Source: an uncultured Clostridia bacterium
GTDB lineage: Bacteria; Bacillota; Clostridia; TANB77; CAG-508
Direction: 5' to 3'
DNA length: 64,000 nucleotides
NCBI GenBank assembly: GCA_934122085.1
Contig: CAKOVS010000003.1
Location: forward strand, 107,700 to 171,699
This document shows positions 17,085 to 25,643 of the stretch, piece after piece. Below the pieces are notes generated by a model that was given only the letters and a program-made list of their open reading frames with translations, did no database searches and was not told where the DNA came from. A program made the position numbers and the translations under genes. Positions within the stretch are counted from its first letter, which is position 1; the number at the start of each line of letters is the position of its first letter.

Positions 17085-17113
17085 ATTATATCATCATTTA
17101 CATAATGTGTCAA
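17085..17113 (-). promoter_or_regulatory. Promoter of the unknown gene at 16363, with shared spacer motif
   Basis: -35 TTGACA (17108-17113), 17-base spacer, -10 TATAAT (17085-17090). The spacer holds ATTATGTAAATG (17095-17106), identical in sequence and place to that of the ABC transporter promoter. Confidence 0.8.
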
Positions 17114-17154
17114 TTTTTATTATATATCTATAAAAATTATAATACATTTACAAT

Positions 17155-17188
17155 AAAAAAACCCTCTTAAATATTTAAGAGAGTTTTT
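17155..17188 (-). terminator. Terminator of the SASP gene
   Basis: Palindrome CTCTTAAATATTTAAGAG flanked by A- and U-runs, 9 bases after the SASP stop. Confidence 0.8.
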
Positions 17189-17197
17189 ATCTAAAAA

Positions 17198-17377
17198 CTA
17201 TTGATTTTCAACAGCTCTATTTGCAATTTCTATAGCTTTTGAAACTATATTACCACATGTTTTTGAGGAAACATTTTCCCAACTTCCTCCGTCTTTTTTT
17301 ACCTGATCATATACACCTAGTTCTTTTGCAATTTCTGTTCGTAAGTTTTCAGATATTAATTTGTTACTTCTTGACAT
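17198..17377 (-). CDS. Small acid-soluble spore protein, alpha/beta-type (divergent)
   Basis: A 59-residue protein with LRTEIAKELGV, the conserved first helix of alpha/beta SASPs. A GNIVSKAIEIANRAV second helix follows, joined by a GGSWENVSSKTCG turn in place of the usual T-x-RQNG-x-VGG. These proteins coat spore DNA in the forespore and protect it from damage. The GPR protease site in the first helix (E-I-A) is kept. The start is the ATG at 17375-17377 (MSRSNKLISENLR), with GGAG about nine bases upstream; an in-frame TTG six codons before would lie on the binding site. Assigned with moderate certainty because the second half is divergent. Confidence 0.7.
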   Translation of the reverse strand: MSRSNKLISENLRTEIAKELGVYDQVKKDGGSWENVSSKTCGNIVSKAIEIANRAVENQ

Positions 17378-17509
17378 ACTAAGCTCTCCTTTCAAATTTA
17401 ATCTGTTATTTTACGGACCGTTTTTTGAAAATATTTTTTAAATATTTTCAATTATATTATCTGCAAAAGATATTTTTTTATTAAAACAATTTTTTCAAAA
17501 TTTAGAATT

Positions 17510-18844
17510 TTATTCTGTCAATGTTCCATTTTCAGTATTTGTTACTATTAATGTATCTTCTTCTTTTCCTGTCTGAGCATTTATATATTCAATAAATTCC
17601 ACTTCATTTATTTTTCCTTTAAATTCATAACATAATACTTCTGTATTAAATTCTGTTGGTATTATTGCTAACTTTTCACTTGACAATTCTGCTTTTGTTG
17701 AAATATTTTTTCTTGCCTCATCTATTGAAATCAAATTACTTGGAATTTCTCTTTCAAAATGACAGTTTAAATATCCTGTTGCATCAACACCAACTATTTC
17801 ACCATCATCTAATGCTATTTTTAATTTAATTAAATCAGTATATGCAATTATATTTCCTTGTTTATATGCATAATTTATAACTATATATCCATCATTTTTC
17901 ATATAATAAGTTTCTTGCATATTTTCATATCTTTTTGCTTGTAAATATTCTTTTCCTTTTTGAATTGCATCTTGTTCTGTTATATTTTCACCATTTGTTT
18001 CTCTATCATAATTCATATAAACAAGATGTCCACCCTTTTTAGAAATTGATATTCCTATTTTTTTGTTTTCATTTGTTGTTACCTCAAATCTATATACTGG
18101 AATATTTCCATTTTCAACATATCCATTATTTTTTGTTTCTTTTATTTTATCTTTTCCAATAAATTCCTCTGCAATTGTTTTTGCTTCATCTTCTGAAATA
18201 TCATTGCCTGTTAAACCTTTCTTTTCTTCACTTGTTATATGTTCAGAAAATGCCCCATCATAGATTAATCCTGAATATTCGTGAAAGTTTTGTTCTACCA
18301 TATTAAAATTACTTACTTCTGATATATCTGAACCTTCAGAATTCTTTTTTAAATCTTCCCATTTTATAGTTCCATTATTTAATTCTGTAATCATTTCATT
18401 TAATGTATTTGATAAATCATTTGCATAATTATATAATTCTTGTATTTTATCCATCTCATCATCTGATAAATCTTGTCCATCTATACATTTATTTGCCATA
18501 GTATAACTATATTCACTTACTTGATTTAAAAATTTTTCTGTATTTTCAATTTCTTGACTTTCTATTGGAACCATACTTAAATAACATGTTGCCAAATCTG
18601 TTTCTCTCCATACTTCCATAAGTGTTTTTGCACCATGTCTCGCTTCTTTTGATATCATAGATTTTGCTAAATAAATTTTTGAATTTTGAATTCTATCTAC
18701 AACCTCATAAAAAGCTTTATTATTATCATTTTGTACCACATTTGCATATGATGTATTTTTATTATACAAATTTATCCCTAAGATTACTGCAATAACAATG
18801 GCAACTATTGCAATAACATTCCATACTTTTTTTGAATTATTCAT
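17510..18844 (-). CDS. ypeB: Spore germination protein YpeB
   Basis: About 444 residues. One N-terminal membrane helix (about 10-28) anchors a helical domain with the YpeB signatures (AFYEVVDRIQNSKIYLAKSM, LATCYLSMVPIESQE, EKFLNQVSEYSYTMANK). C-terminal PepSY-like repeats (about 210-445) follow. In Bacillus and Clostridium YpeB is made in the forespore and is needed for the localisation and stability of the SleB cortex-lytic enzyme. Here sleB is not next to it: the upstream gene is a divergent glycosyltransferase. The second ATG (18842-18844) has GAGGAG at proper spacing; the first lies 2 bases from it. Confidence 0.9.
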   Translation of the reverse strand: MNNSKKVWNVIAIVAIVIAVILGINLYNKNTSYANVVQNDNNKAFYEVVDRIQNSKIYLAKSMISKEARHGAKTLMEVWRETDLATCYLSMVPIESQEIENTEKFLNQVSEYSYTMANKCIDGQDLSDDEMDKIQELYNYANDLSNTLNEMITELNNGTIKWEDLKKNSEGSDISEVSNFNMVEQNFHEYSGLIYDGAFSEHITSEEKKGLTGNDISEDEAKTIAEEFIGKDKIKETKNNGYVENGNIPVYRFEVTTNENKKIGISISKKGGHLVYMNYDRETNGENITEQDAIQKGKEYLQAKRYENMQETYYMKNDGYIVINYAYKQGNIIAYTDLIKLKIALDDGEIVGVDATGYLNCHFEREIPSNLISIDEARKNISTKAELSSEKLAIIPTEFNTEVLCYEFKGKINEVEFIEYINAQTGKEEDTLIVTNTENGTLTE

Positions 18845-18962
18845 TTTCATGTCTCCTCACTTATTAACTTTTTCTTATTTTTTCATTTTTTTCAAAAAAT
18901 TATACAATTATTTATTTTTTTATGCTAAAATATTTTTGAATTTATATAGAAAGGTCTGACTA

Positions 18963-20087
18963 ATGAAAGTAATTATTTTTTACGCAAAATATGGTGGTGG
19001 CCATTTATCTGCAGCTCGTTCAATAGAAAATTGTATAAATACATATTATAAAAATATTGATGTTGAATTAATAGATTTTATGGAATATGCAAATAAAGAA
19101 TTTAATAAAATAACAACAAAAGCTTATGCTGAAATGGCAAAAAAACTTCCCAAAGCTTATGGAAGTATATATTGGAAATCTGAAAAAGGTCCTCTTGCTC
19201 ACATAAGTACAACTTCAAATAAATTATTATCTATAAAAATAAATAAATTATTACAAGAAAAATCACCAGATTTAATTATTTGTACACACCCATTTGCAAG
19301 TCAAATGTGTGGTTATTTGACAAAACATCATAAATTAAATACAAAAATAGCAACAATTTTAACAGATTTTGCCTCACATGATCAATGGCTCGTTTATAAT
19401 GAATATATTAATTATTTATTTGTATCTAATACAGAAATGAAGGAAACATTGATGAGCAAAAATATTCCAGCTGATAAAATATTTGTTACTGGAATTCCTA
19501 TCTCAGAAAAATTTTTAAATAAATATGATAAAAAATCTTTATTTATAGATTTTAATTTAAATCCAAATAAAAAAGTTGTATTATTTTTTGGTGGTGGAGA
19601 ATTTGGTCTTGGAAAAAATTATACTTTAAAAGTTTTTGAGACATTTGTAAAAGATTCTGCTGATATTCAAATCATTGCAATTTCAGGAAAAAATAAAAAA
19701 ATGAAAGAAGCTTTTGAAAATATTGTTATAGAAAATCACAAAGAAGCAAATGTACAAATATTCGAATATACAAATAAAGTACCCGAATTTATGAGTATTT
19801 CAAACTTAGTTGTTACTAAGCCTGGTGGACTTACTACTTCTGAAAGTCTTGCTTCAGGATTACCAATTGTTGTTATAAATCCTATTCCAGGTCAAGAAGA
19901 AGAAAATGCTGAATATTTAGTTAATCATAATACTGCAATTTGGTTAAAAAAAAATGATAATGTAGAAGAAATTATTAATAATTTATTATCTGATTCTTCA
20001 AAATTAGAAGAAATGAGTAATAATGCCAAATCAATTTCAAAACCAAATTCAACAAATGATATATGTAAAATATTATTAAATAATTAA
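18963..20087 (+). CDS. UgtP/MGDG-synthase-like diacylglycerol glucosyltransferase
   Basis: A 374-residue GT28/MGDG-synthase family glycosyltransferase. The N-terminal domain starts with YAKYGGGHLSAARSIENCI, the GGGH-x-S/AA acceptor-side motif of MGDG synthases. The C-terminal sugar-nucleotide site is VVTKPGGLTTSESLASGLP followed by PGQEEENAEY. Relatives (UgtP/YpfP) transfer glucose from UDP-glucose to diacylglycerol at the inner membrane face, giving glycolipids that also anchor lipoteichoic acid. The phosphoglucomutase and UDP-sugar pyrophosphorylase genes at 33-36 kb could supply the donor. It is divergent from ypeB with a short shared intergenic region and is closed by a hairpin shared with recR. 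Confidence 0.85.
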   Translation: MKVIIFYAKYGGGHLSAARSIENCINTYYKNIDVELIDFMEYANKEFNKITTKAYAEMAKKLPKAYGSIYWKSEKGPLAHISTTSNKLLSIKINKLLQEKSPDLIICTHPFASQMCGYLTKHHKLNTKIATILTDFASHDQWLVYNEYINYLFVSNTEMKETLMSKNIPADKIFVTGIPISEKFLNKYDKKSLFIDFNLNPNKKVVLFFGGGEFGLGKNYTLKVFETFVKDSADIQIIAISGKNKKMKEAFENIVIENHKEANVQIFEYTNKVPEFMSISNLVVTKPGGLTTSESLASGLPIVVINPIPGQEEENAEYLVNHNTAIWLKKNDNVEEIINNLLSDSSKLEEMSNNAKSISKPNSTNDICKILLNN

Positions 20088-20119
20088 AAAACACTTCATT
20101 TTTTGAAGTGTCTTTTTTA
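20087..20119. terminator. Bidirectional terminator between the glucosyltransferase and recR
   Basis: Arms AAAAAACACTTCA / TGAAGTGTCTTTTTT with a U-run on both strands; it lies between convergent genes and slightly overlaps the recR 3' end. Confidence 0.85.
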
Positions 20120-20716
20120 TAATTCTCTTCTTCCCTCTAATGCTTTTGTAAGTGTTATTTCATCAGTATATTCCAAATCTCCTCCAACAGGAATTCCATG
20201 AGCAATTCTTGTTACTTTTACCCCTAATGGTTTTATCAATTTTGATAAATACATAGCTGTTGCTTCACCTTCAACCCTAGGGTTTGTTGCCAATATAACT
20301 TCTTTTACTTGACCATCCATAAGCCTAGCTAATAATTCTTTTATTTTTATATCATCTGGTCCTATTCCATTCATTGGAGATATTGAACCATGTAAAACAT
20401 GATATACTCCTCTAAATTCATGTGTTCTTTCCATTGCCACAATATCTCTCACATCTTCTACTACACATATCTGTGATTGGTCTCTTTTTGGATTTCCACA
20501 TATTGGACATGGATCTGTGTCTGAGATATTCCAACATTTACTACAATATTTTAAATTCTTCTTTGCATTTACAATTGCATTCACAAATTCATCAGTTTCT
20601 TCCTGTGATGCATTTAATATATAAAATGCTAATCTAGCTGCTGTTTTATTACCTATACTAGGTAATTTTTCAAAGCTTTCTATTAATTTTTCTATTGATG
20701 GTGAATACATTGACAT
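20117..20716 (-). CDS. recR: Recombination protein RecR
   Basis: A 199-residue RecFOR-pathway protein that helps load RecA at gaps. In order: N-terminal helix-hairpin-helix (LPSIGNKTAARLA), a C4 zinc finger (CSKCWNISDTDPCPICG, about 56-72), a Toprim domain with ICVVEDVRDIVAME, and a C-terminal Walker-like IAHGIPVGGDLEYTDE. Full length for the family. Of three close ATGs I favour the one at 20714-20716, eight bases after AGGAGG. It forms the classical dnaX-ybaB-recR unit with the genes upstream. Confidence 0.95.
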   Translation of the reverse strand: MSMYSPSIEKLIESFEKLPSIGNKTAARLAFYILNASQEETDEFVNAIVNAKKNLKYCSKCWNISDTDPCPICGNPKRDQSQICVVEDVRDIVAMERTHEFRGVYHVLHGSISPMNGIGPDDIKIKELLARLMDGQVKEVILATNPRVEGEATAMYLSKLIKPLGVKVTRIAHGIPVGGDLEYTDEITLTKALEGRREL

Positions 20717-20767
20717 TTTCATTTCCTCCTAGACAATTATAGCAGAGACAATGCTCTGCTTATATTA

Positions 20768-21112
20768 TTACATTATTCCTGGTATATTAAATTTTCCCAT
20801 TGATGCAGCTTGTGCATCGTCAACTTGTTTAAATGCTTGATTAATACATGTAACAATTAAATCTTGTAGCATTTCTACATCTTCTGGATCAACTACTTCT
20901 TTTTGTAATTTTAAATCTAATATTTGCTTTTGACCATTTACTTTTACTGAAACTGCATTTCCCCCAGCAGATGCTTCAAATTCTTTTTCAGCTAATTCTT
21001 GTTGATTTTTTTCTAAATCTGCTTGCATTTTTTTTGCTTCTTTCATTAAACTATTGATGTTCATTCCACCAAATCCTCCCATACCTCCTGGGAATCCTCC
21101 TCTTTTTGACAT
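20768..21112 (-). CDS. YbaB/EbfC-family nucleoid-associated protein
   Basis: A 114-residue protein with a Gly/Met-rich start (GGFPGGMGGFGGMNINSLMK), a long helix MKEAKKMQADLEKNQQELAE and the conserved core EASAGGNAVSVKVNGQKQILDLKL. This is the YbaB family, a dimeric DNA-binding protein of the nucleoid. It lies between dnaX and recR as in most bacteria (24 and 51 base gaps), which strengthens the call. Confidence 0.95.
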   Translation of the reverse strand: MSKRGGFPGGMGGFGGMNINSLMKEAKKMQADLEKNQQELAEKEFEASAGGNAVSVKVNGQKQILDLKLQKEVVDPEDVEMLQDLIVTCINQAFKQVDDAQAASMGKFNIPGIM

Positions 21113-21136
21113 TTTCTATTCCTCCTAATTTTAAAT

Positions 21137-22744
21137 TTATTCTACTACATCAAATGGAATATCAAAACCATTTGCAAAGTTAGATATTTCTTGTTCTTCA
21201 TTTGCTTCTTGTACTTGTGGTTTAGTATCTATAAATTTTATATTCATTTCTTTTCCACATGCAACAGAAACTTGTTTTATTAATTCTTGTTTATTTTCAG
21301 GTTTTTCCAAAACTGCCTTTCCGAAGGGAGTTATGCCTCCTGGAAATTGAATTCCTATAGTCATATCATTTACTTCTACGGCATTAGTATTTATTAAATT
21401 TGTATATAATACTATTTTTCCATTTTGTTTTAGATTATTTACTATATCTTTCCAATATTGTGCTGGCTTACTATTTTTTCCAATCCCAGCAATAGCATCA
21501 GTAGTGGATTTCGCTTGATTTTGTGTTTGATTAGTTGTTCTATCTGTCTGAGGTGCTCTAGCCCTAGGAGCTCCACCTCCAGATCTTAAATAATTTTCTA
21601 TTTTATCTAATCTTGCATAAATATCACCATTTCCTCCACCGCCTCTGCCAACTGGAGCATTAGATATTTCCTTATCACATAATTTAATAATTCCTGCTTC
21701 AAAAACAATTTGTCTTTGTGTTGACTGTTTCATATTATTTTCAAGTTCTGATAATTCTGATATTAGCCTTATTGCTCTTTCTTTGGTAACTTTTTCTGAT
21801 AATTCCTGTAATCTTGCAAAATCTTCGTCATTATAAATAGTTAATTTTTGATTTGTTTTTACCATTAAAATATCTTTTACATATTTTATAATTTCCCAAA
21901 GTAAATTATTTAGGTCTTTTCCTTCATTTAAAACTTTAGTTATTGTTTCCATTGCTTCATCTATATTATATTCGATTATTGCTTGTGTAATGCAATGAAT
22001 ATATTGTAATTTTGGTATTCCTACAAGTTCTTTTATTTTATTTTCATCTATATTATTTTCACCATCTTGAATACATCTTTCTAATATTGATAAAGCATCT
22101 CTCATTGCTCCTTCAGATAGTGCTGCAATAATATTTAATGCTTGTGTTGTTGCATTTACATTGCTTTCTTTACATACAAGTTCTAATCTTTTTATTATAT
22201 CTTCATCTGGAATTCTTTTAAAGTCAAATCTTTGGCATCTTGATAAAATTGTTGCTGGTAATTTCTGTGGTTCTGTTGTTGCCAAAATAAATTTTACATG
22301 TTCTGGTGGTTCTTCTAATGTTTTTAATAATGCATTAAATGCACCTTGTGATAACATGTGAACCTCATCAATTATATAAACTCTGTATTTTGCTTTTGTT
22401 GGTAAAAAATTAACTTCTTCTCTTATTGAACGTATATCTTCAACACTATTATTTGAAGCAGCATCCATTTCTACTATATCTGTTAATGAACCATCTAGTG
22501 CTGCTTTACATATTTCACATTCATTACATGGCTCTCCGTCCTGCGGATTTAAACAGTTTACAGCTCTAGCTAATACTTTTGCTGATGTTGTTTTTCCTGT
22601 TCCTCTAACACCATTAAATAAATATGCATGACCTACTCTATTTGCAATTATTTGATTTCTTAAAGTTCTTGTTATATGTTCCTGACCTACCATTTCTGAA
22701 AATGTTTGTGGTCTGAACTTTCTATAAAGAGCTGTGTACCCCAT
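21137..22744 (-). CDS. dnaX: DNA polymerase III subunits gamma and tau
   Basis: A 535-residue clamp-loader ATPase. N-terminal ALYRKFRPQTFSEMVGQEH, Walker A GVRGTGKTTSAKVLARA (about 44-60), a zinc module (CNECEICKAAL) and Walker B IIDEVHMLS followed by sensor-1 TTEPQKLPATILSRCQ are all present. The C-terminal region (about 370-530) holds a Gly/Arg/Gln-rich linker with SGGGAPRARAP, then the small conserved tau-like end. The tau part is short compared with Proteobacteria, as usual for Clostridia. SRP RNA lies directly upstream, a synteny conserved in Firmicutes. Confidence 0.95.
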   Translation of the reverse strand: MGYTALYRKFRPQTFSEMVGQEHITRTLRNQIIANRVGHAYLFNGVRGTGKTTSAKVLARAVNCLNPQDGEPCNECEICKAALDGSLTDIVEMDAASNNSVEDIRSIREEVNFLPTKAKYRVYIIDEVHMLSQGAFNALLKTLEEPPEHVKFILATTEPQKLPATILSRCQRFDFKRIPDEDIIKRLELVCKESNVNATTQALNIIAALSEGAMRDALSILERCIQDGENNIDENKIKELVGIPKLQYIHCITQAIIEYNIDEAMETITKVLNEGKDLNNLLWEIIKYVKDILMVKTNQKLTIYNDEDFARLQELSEKVTKERAIRLISELSELENNMKQSTQRQIVFEAGIIKLCDKEISNAPVGRGGGGNGDIYARLDKIENYLRSGGGAPRARAPQTDRTTNQTQNQAKSTTDAIAGIGKNSKPAQYWKDIVNNLKQNGKIVLYTNLINTNAVEVNDMTIGIQFPGGITPFGKAVLEKPENKQELIKQVSVACGKEMNIKFIDTKPQVQEANEEQEISNFANGFDIPFDVVE

Positions 22745-22774
22745 ATTTTCACATCCTTTATATAAAAAATGATA

Positions 22775-22906
22775 TGAATTCTAATCTCTCTATGGAAAAC
22801 AACGCCCACATAAAAGTATCTACTTATTGCTGCTTCCTCCCGGACCTGACAAGGTTCATAGGCTTTTATTGAGTTTGCTTTCCATACAGAGGTTAGCTCT
22901 CATACC
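22775..22906 (-). ncRNA. ffs: Signal recognition particle RNA (small bacterial type)
   Basis: The minus strand carries the invariant SRP domain IV apical stem and loops (CTTGTCAGGTCCGGGAGGAA followed by GCAGCAA). These are recognised by Ffh. Flanking arms pair into a long rod: CCTCTGTATGGAAA near the 5' end with TTTTCCATAGAGAG near the 3' end. A strong promoter precedes it and a U-run follows near 22763-22768. The length (about 130 nt) shows it lacks the Alu domain of the Bacillus RNA. Ends are estimated to within about 10 bases. Confidence 0.92.
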
Positions 22907-22912
22907 CTCCAT

Positions 22913-22941
22913 ATTATACAATGCAATTTTGGTTTTGGCAA
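22913..22941 (-). promoter_or_regulatory. Promoter of SRP RNA (probably also dnaX)
   Basis: -35 TTGCCA (22936-22941), 17-base spacer, perfect -10 TATAAT (22913-22918), seven bases before the expected RNA 5' end. Confidence 0.8.
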
Positions 22942-22959
22942 GTAATTTATTAAAGTTTT

Positions 22960-23703
22960 TTAATTTTCTATTCTTTTAAAAATAAGATTATTAAATTCAG
23001 TTAATTCTATTCCAGCTACTCCTTTTTCTATAACCTCTTTGGCTGGAATATCAATTTGTATATTAGTTTGATATTTTCTGTTTGTTGTTAATGTTATTAT
23101 AAAATCAAATGAAATAGTTGTTTTTATATTTTCTTCTTTTATATTTGTTAATTGTAATAATTTTCCATAATCAACTTCTTCATTTTCATTAGAAATATAA
23201 TTTGATAAATTATTAATTGCATATCTAAATGCGATTATTCCACCTTGATTAGAAATTTTTTGTTGCTTAATATTTGATTCCATTTCACCTGTATATACTA
23301 TTTCTTCTGTTTCATTTTCATTTGTATTTTTAAACATTACTTTTTCATCTTCAACTGGTTTATATATTTTTTCTTCTCCAATTGAATCTGTTTTATTAAT
23401 TTTTATATTATTTATAGTTACATCTTTTATTATTTCAGTTTTATTATATCTTGAATTTTTTTCTAAATATATATATATATCATTATTTTCTGAAACATTA
23501 AAATTCCATTTTTCTTGATGCCCTTCACTTTCTATTCCATTTACACTTTGAGCTATAGCTATTTTAGTTATTTCAAATGGTATATTAGTCTCTCCTTGAA
23601 CTTCATATTTTAATATATATATTCCTATACCACATAATATTGCAAATATTATTACTATAAAAATAATTCTATTAATTATCTTTTGAGTTGATTTTTTATA
23701 CAT
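22960..23703 (-). CDS. Unknown membrane-anchored protein next to tadA
   Basis: A 247-residue protein with one N-terminal membrane helix (about 11-29) and an outward-facing, beta-rich domain. Family not recognised. The extracellular part shows IPFEITKIAIAQSVNG early and ends in a strand-rich VTLTTNRKYQTNIQIDIPAKE-like block, with no cysteines that suggest a catalytic site. Its start codon overlaps the end of tadA by 8 bases, so translation is coupled; no terminator separates them. Confidence 0.75.
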   Translation of the reverse strand: MYKKSTQKIINRIIFIVIIFAILCGIGIYILKYEVQGETNIPFEITKIAIAQSVNGIESEGHQEKWNFNVSENNDIYIYLEKNSRYNKTEIIKDVTINNIKINKTDSIGEEKIYKPVEDEKVMFKNTNENETEEIVYTGEMESNIKQQKISNQGGIIAFRYAINNLSNYISNENEEVDYGKLLQLTNIKEENIKTTISFDFIITLTTNRKYQTNIQIDIPAKEVIEKGVAGIELTEFNNLIFKRIEN

Positions 23704-24154
23704 TTTTATTTTTTCTTAACTCCTTAAAAAATTGTTTCAATATATTTTCACATTCAGTTTGCATTATATTTTTTTCATATTCTACTTTGTGATTAAATGT
23801 AAAATCTTCAAATAAATTTAGCACTGATCCAACTGCTCCTGTTTTATTATCTGATGTTCCATAATATACTTTTTTTATTCGTGAATTAATTATTGCTCCA
23901 GCACACATAGAACATGGTTCTAATGTTACATACATTTCACAGTCTAATAATCTCCATGCTTTTAGTTTTTGGCTTGCTTTTTGTATTGCTATTATTTCTG
24001 CATGTTTTGTTGTGTCTGTTTTTGTTTCTTTTTGGTTATATCCTCTTGCTATTATTTTTCCATCTTTTACTATTACTGCTCCTACTGGTACTTCTAATTT
24101 GTTATATGCTTTTTTTGCTTCTTTTAAAGCTTCTTTCATGAATTTTTCTTCCAT
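23696..24154 (-). CDS. tadA: tRNA-specific adenosine deaminase
   Basis: A 152-residue zinc deaminase that converts the wobble A34 of tRNA-Arg(ACG) to inosine. The zinc and proton-shuttle motif HAEI (residues about 52-55) and the PCSMC motif (LEPCSMCAGAIINSRI) are intact, as is the TadA hallmark N-terminus (MKEALKEAKKAYNKLEVPVGAVIV). Full length for the family. The gene overlaps the unknown membrane protein gene downstream. Confidence 0.93.
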   Translation of the reverse strand: MEEKFMKEALKEAKKAYNKLEVPVGAVIVKDGKIIARGYNQKETKTDTTKHAEIIAIQKASQKLKAWRLLDCEMYVTLEPCSMCAGAIINSRIKKVYYGTSDNKTGAVGSVLNLFEDFTFNHKVEYEKNIMQTECENILKQFFKELRKNKNV

Positions 24155-24220
24155 TTATACCTCTCATCTTACAATACCATTATTTCTTAATGTTTTATAT
24201 AAAAATTTATATGTGAGTAT

Positions 24221-24577
24221 TTAGAAAGCAATTTTATAATTTATAATTATTAAAAAATATACCAATATTAAATTAACCACCAAAATTATAATTGGAAAAA
24301 GCACATCTGTTTTTTTATTATATATTTTTTTGTCGTACATTTTTCGTATATATATTATTGTTATACACACATTTACTATTAGAAATGGAATCATTCTATA
24401 CATTGAACTTTTAAATATTTCAATTTCAGGAGACAATCTTTCTTCTAAAGGAGGATATGTTGGCATACCATCTGTCCACATTGCAGTATTACCATATATT
24501 AAAAATTTCATACTGATATTAAATATTATAAGGATTATCCCTGTTAAACAATTATATTTTATTTTATCTTTTTTCAT
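24221..24577 (-). CDS. Unknown small integral membrane protein
   Basis: 118 residues with three hydrophobic helices (about 12-32, 54-74, 92-114) joined by short basic loops. A loop after the first helix reads MPTYPPLEERLSPE. Family not recognised. It has a GGAA-type site before ATG and stands alone between tadA and the tRNA-Arg region. Confidence 0.6.
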   Translation of the reverse strand: MKKDKIKYNCLTGIILIIFNISMKFLIYGNTAMWTDGMPTYPPLEERLSPEIEIFKSSMYRMIPFLIVNVCITIIYIRKMYDKKIYNKKTDVLFPIIILVVNLILVYFLIIINYKIAF

Positions 24578-24597
24578 CTTTATCTTTTCCTTAAATT

Positions 24598-24779
<182 letters not shown>

Positions 24780-24790
24780 ATTTCTTTTAC

Positions 24791-24819
24791 ATTATACTTC
24801 ATTGCTTTTATTTTGTAAA
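24791..24819 (-). promoter_or_regulatory. Promoter of tRNA-Arg
   Basis: -35 TTTACA (24814-24819), 17-base spacer, -10 TATAAT (24791-24796), about 11 bases before the mature 5' end. Confidence 0.75.
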
Positions 24820-24837
24820 CCTTTTTTTGTCTCTTTA

Positions 24838-24866
24838 TTGATTAATTGTGAAAAATGATTTATAAT
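24838..24866 (+). promoter_or_regulatory. Promoter of the TtcA-like gene
   Basis: -35 TTGATT (24838-24843), 17-base spacer, -10 TATAAT (24861-24866), 33 bases before the ATG at 24900. Confidence 0.7.
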
Positions 24867-24899
24867 ATTTAAGATTTATAAATTGTTCGGAGGTTTTAT

Positions 24900-25622
24900 A
24901 TGCAACATATTTTAAGTAAGATGAGAAAAGCCATAGAAGACTATAATATGATAGATGAAGGAGATAAAATTGCTGTTTGTTTATCAGGTGGAAAAGATTC
25001 AATTACAATGTTAAATGGTTTAAAAGCTTTACAAAGATTTTATCCAAAACATTTTGATTTAATTGCTATCACAGTTAATCCAGGATTTGAAAATTTTAGT
25101 AAAGATATTCTTCAAAAAAATTGTGATGAACTTTGTGTTCCTCTTTTTATTGAAGATACTCAAATTAAAGAAATTGTTTTTAATGTTAGAAAAGAAAAAA
25201 ATCCTTGCTCTTTATGTGCTAATTTGCGTAGGGGTATAATCAATTCAGTTGCCAAAAGAGAAGGATGTAACAAAATTGCTTTAGGTCACAATCTAGATGA
25301 TGTAATTGAGACTTTTATAATGAATTTAAAATATGCTGGAAATATTTCAACTTTTTCACCAAAAAGTTATATGGACAGAAGTGGTATTACAATGATTAGA
25401 CCTTTGATTTTATTAACTGAAAAAGATACAAATCACTTTGTAAAAAAATACAACAAACAAGTTATGCCTAAAGTTTGTCCAATGGATGAAAATACAAAAA
25501 GAGAAGATATAAAAGCTGAAATTTTTGCTTGGCAAAAAGAAATTCCTACAATTAAGGCTAATTTATTTGGTGCTATTTCTAGAAATATTGATGGTTGGAA
25601 AATGGATATAAAAAATGAGTGA
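24900..25622 (+). CDS. TtcA/TtuA-family tRNA thiolation ATPase
   Basis: A 240-residue N-type ATP pyrophosphatase. The PP-loop SGGKDS is at about 31-36, and a CSLCANLRRG cysteine pair follows at about 102-111. The GHNLDDVIETF motif and a late VCPMDENTKRE segment complete the TtcA pattern. TtcA makes 2-thiocytidine at position 32 of some tRNAs; those enzymes use an iron-sulfur cluster bound by such cysteines. The third cluster cysteine of classical TtcA is not evident, so exact substrate is open. The start follows GGAGG. Confidence 0.8.
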   Translation: MQHILSKMRKAIEDYNMIDEGDKIAVCLSGGKDSITMLNGLKALQRFYPKHFDLIAITVNPGFENFSKDILQKNCDELCVPLFIEDTQIKEIVFNVRKEKNPCSLCANLRRGIINSVAKREGCNKIALGHNLDDVIETFIMNLKYAGNISTFSPKSYMDRSGITMIRPLILLTEKDTNHFVKKYNKQVMPKVCPMDENTKREDIKAEIFAWQKEIPTIKANLFGAISRNIDGWKMDIKNE

Positions 25623-25643
25623 AAAATTGATCACTCATTTTTT
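25611..25643. terminator. Bidirectional terminator between the TtcA-like and surface-protein genes
   Basis: Arms ATGAGTG / CACTCAT (25615-25637 with loop) flanked by A- and U-runs. It overlaps the last codons of the TtcA-like gene and serves the convergent surface-protein gene too. Confidence 0.75.

Noticed and set aside
17427..17449. Perfect palindrome GAAAATATTT / AAATATTTTC between ypeB and the SASP gene
   Set aside because: All A/T with no U-run in the direction of ypeB; a terminator or operator cannot be claimed.
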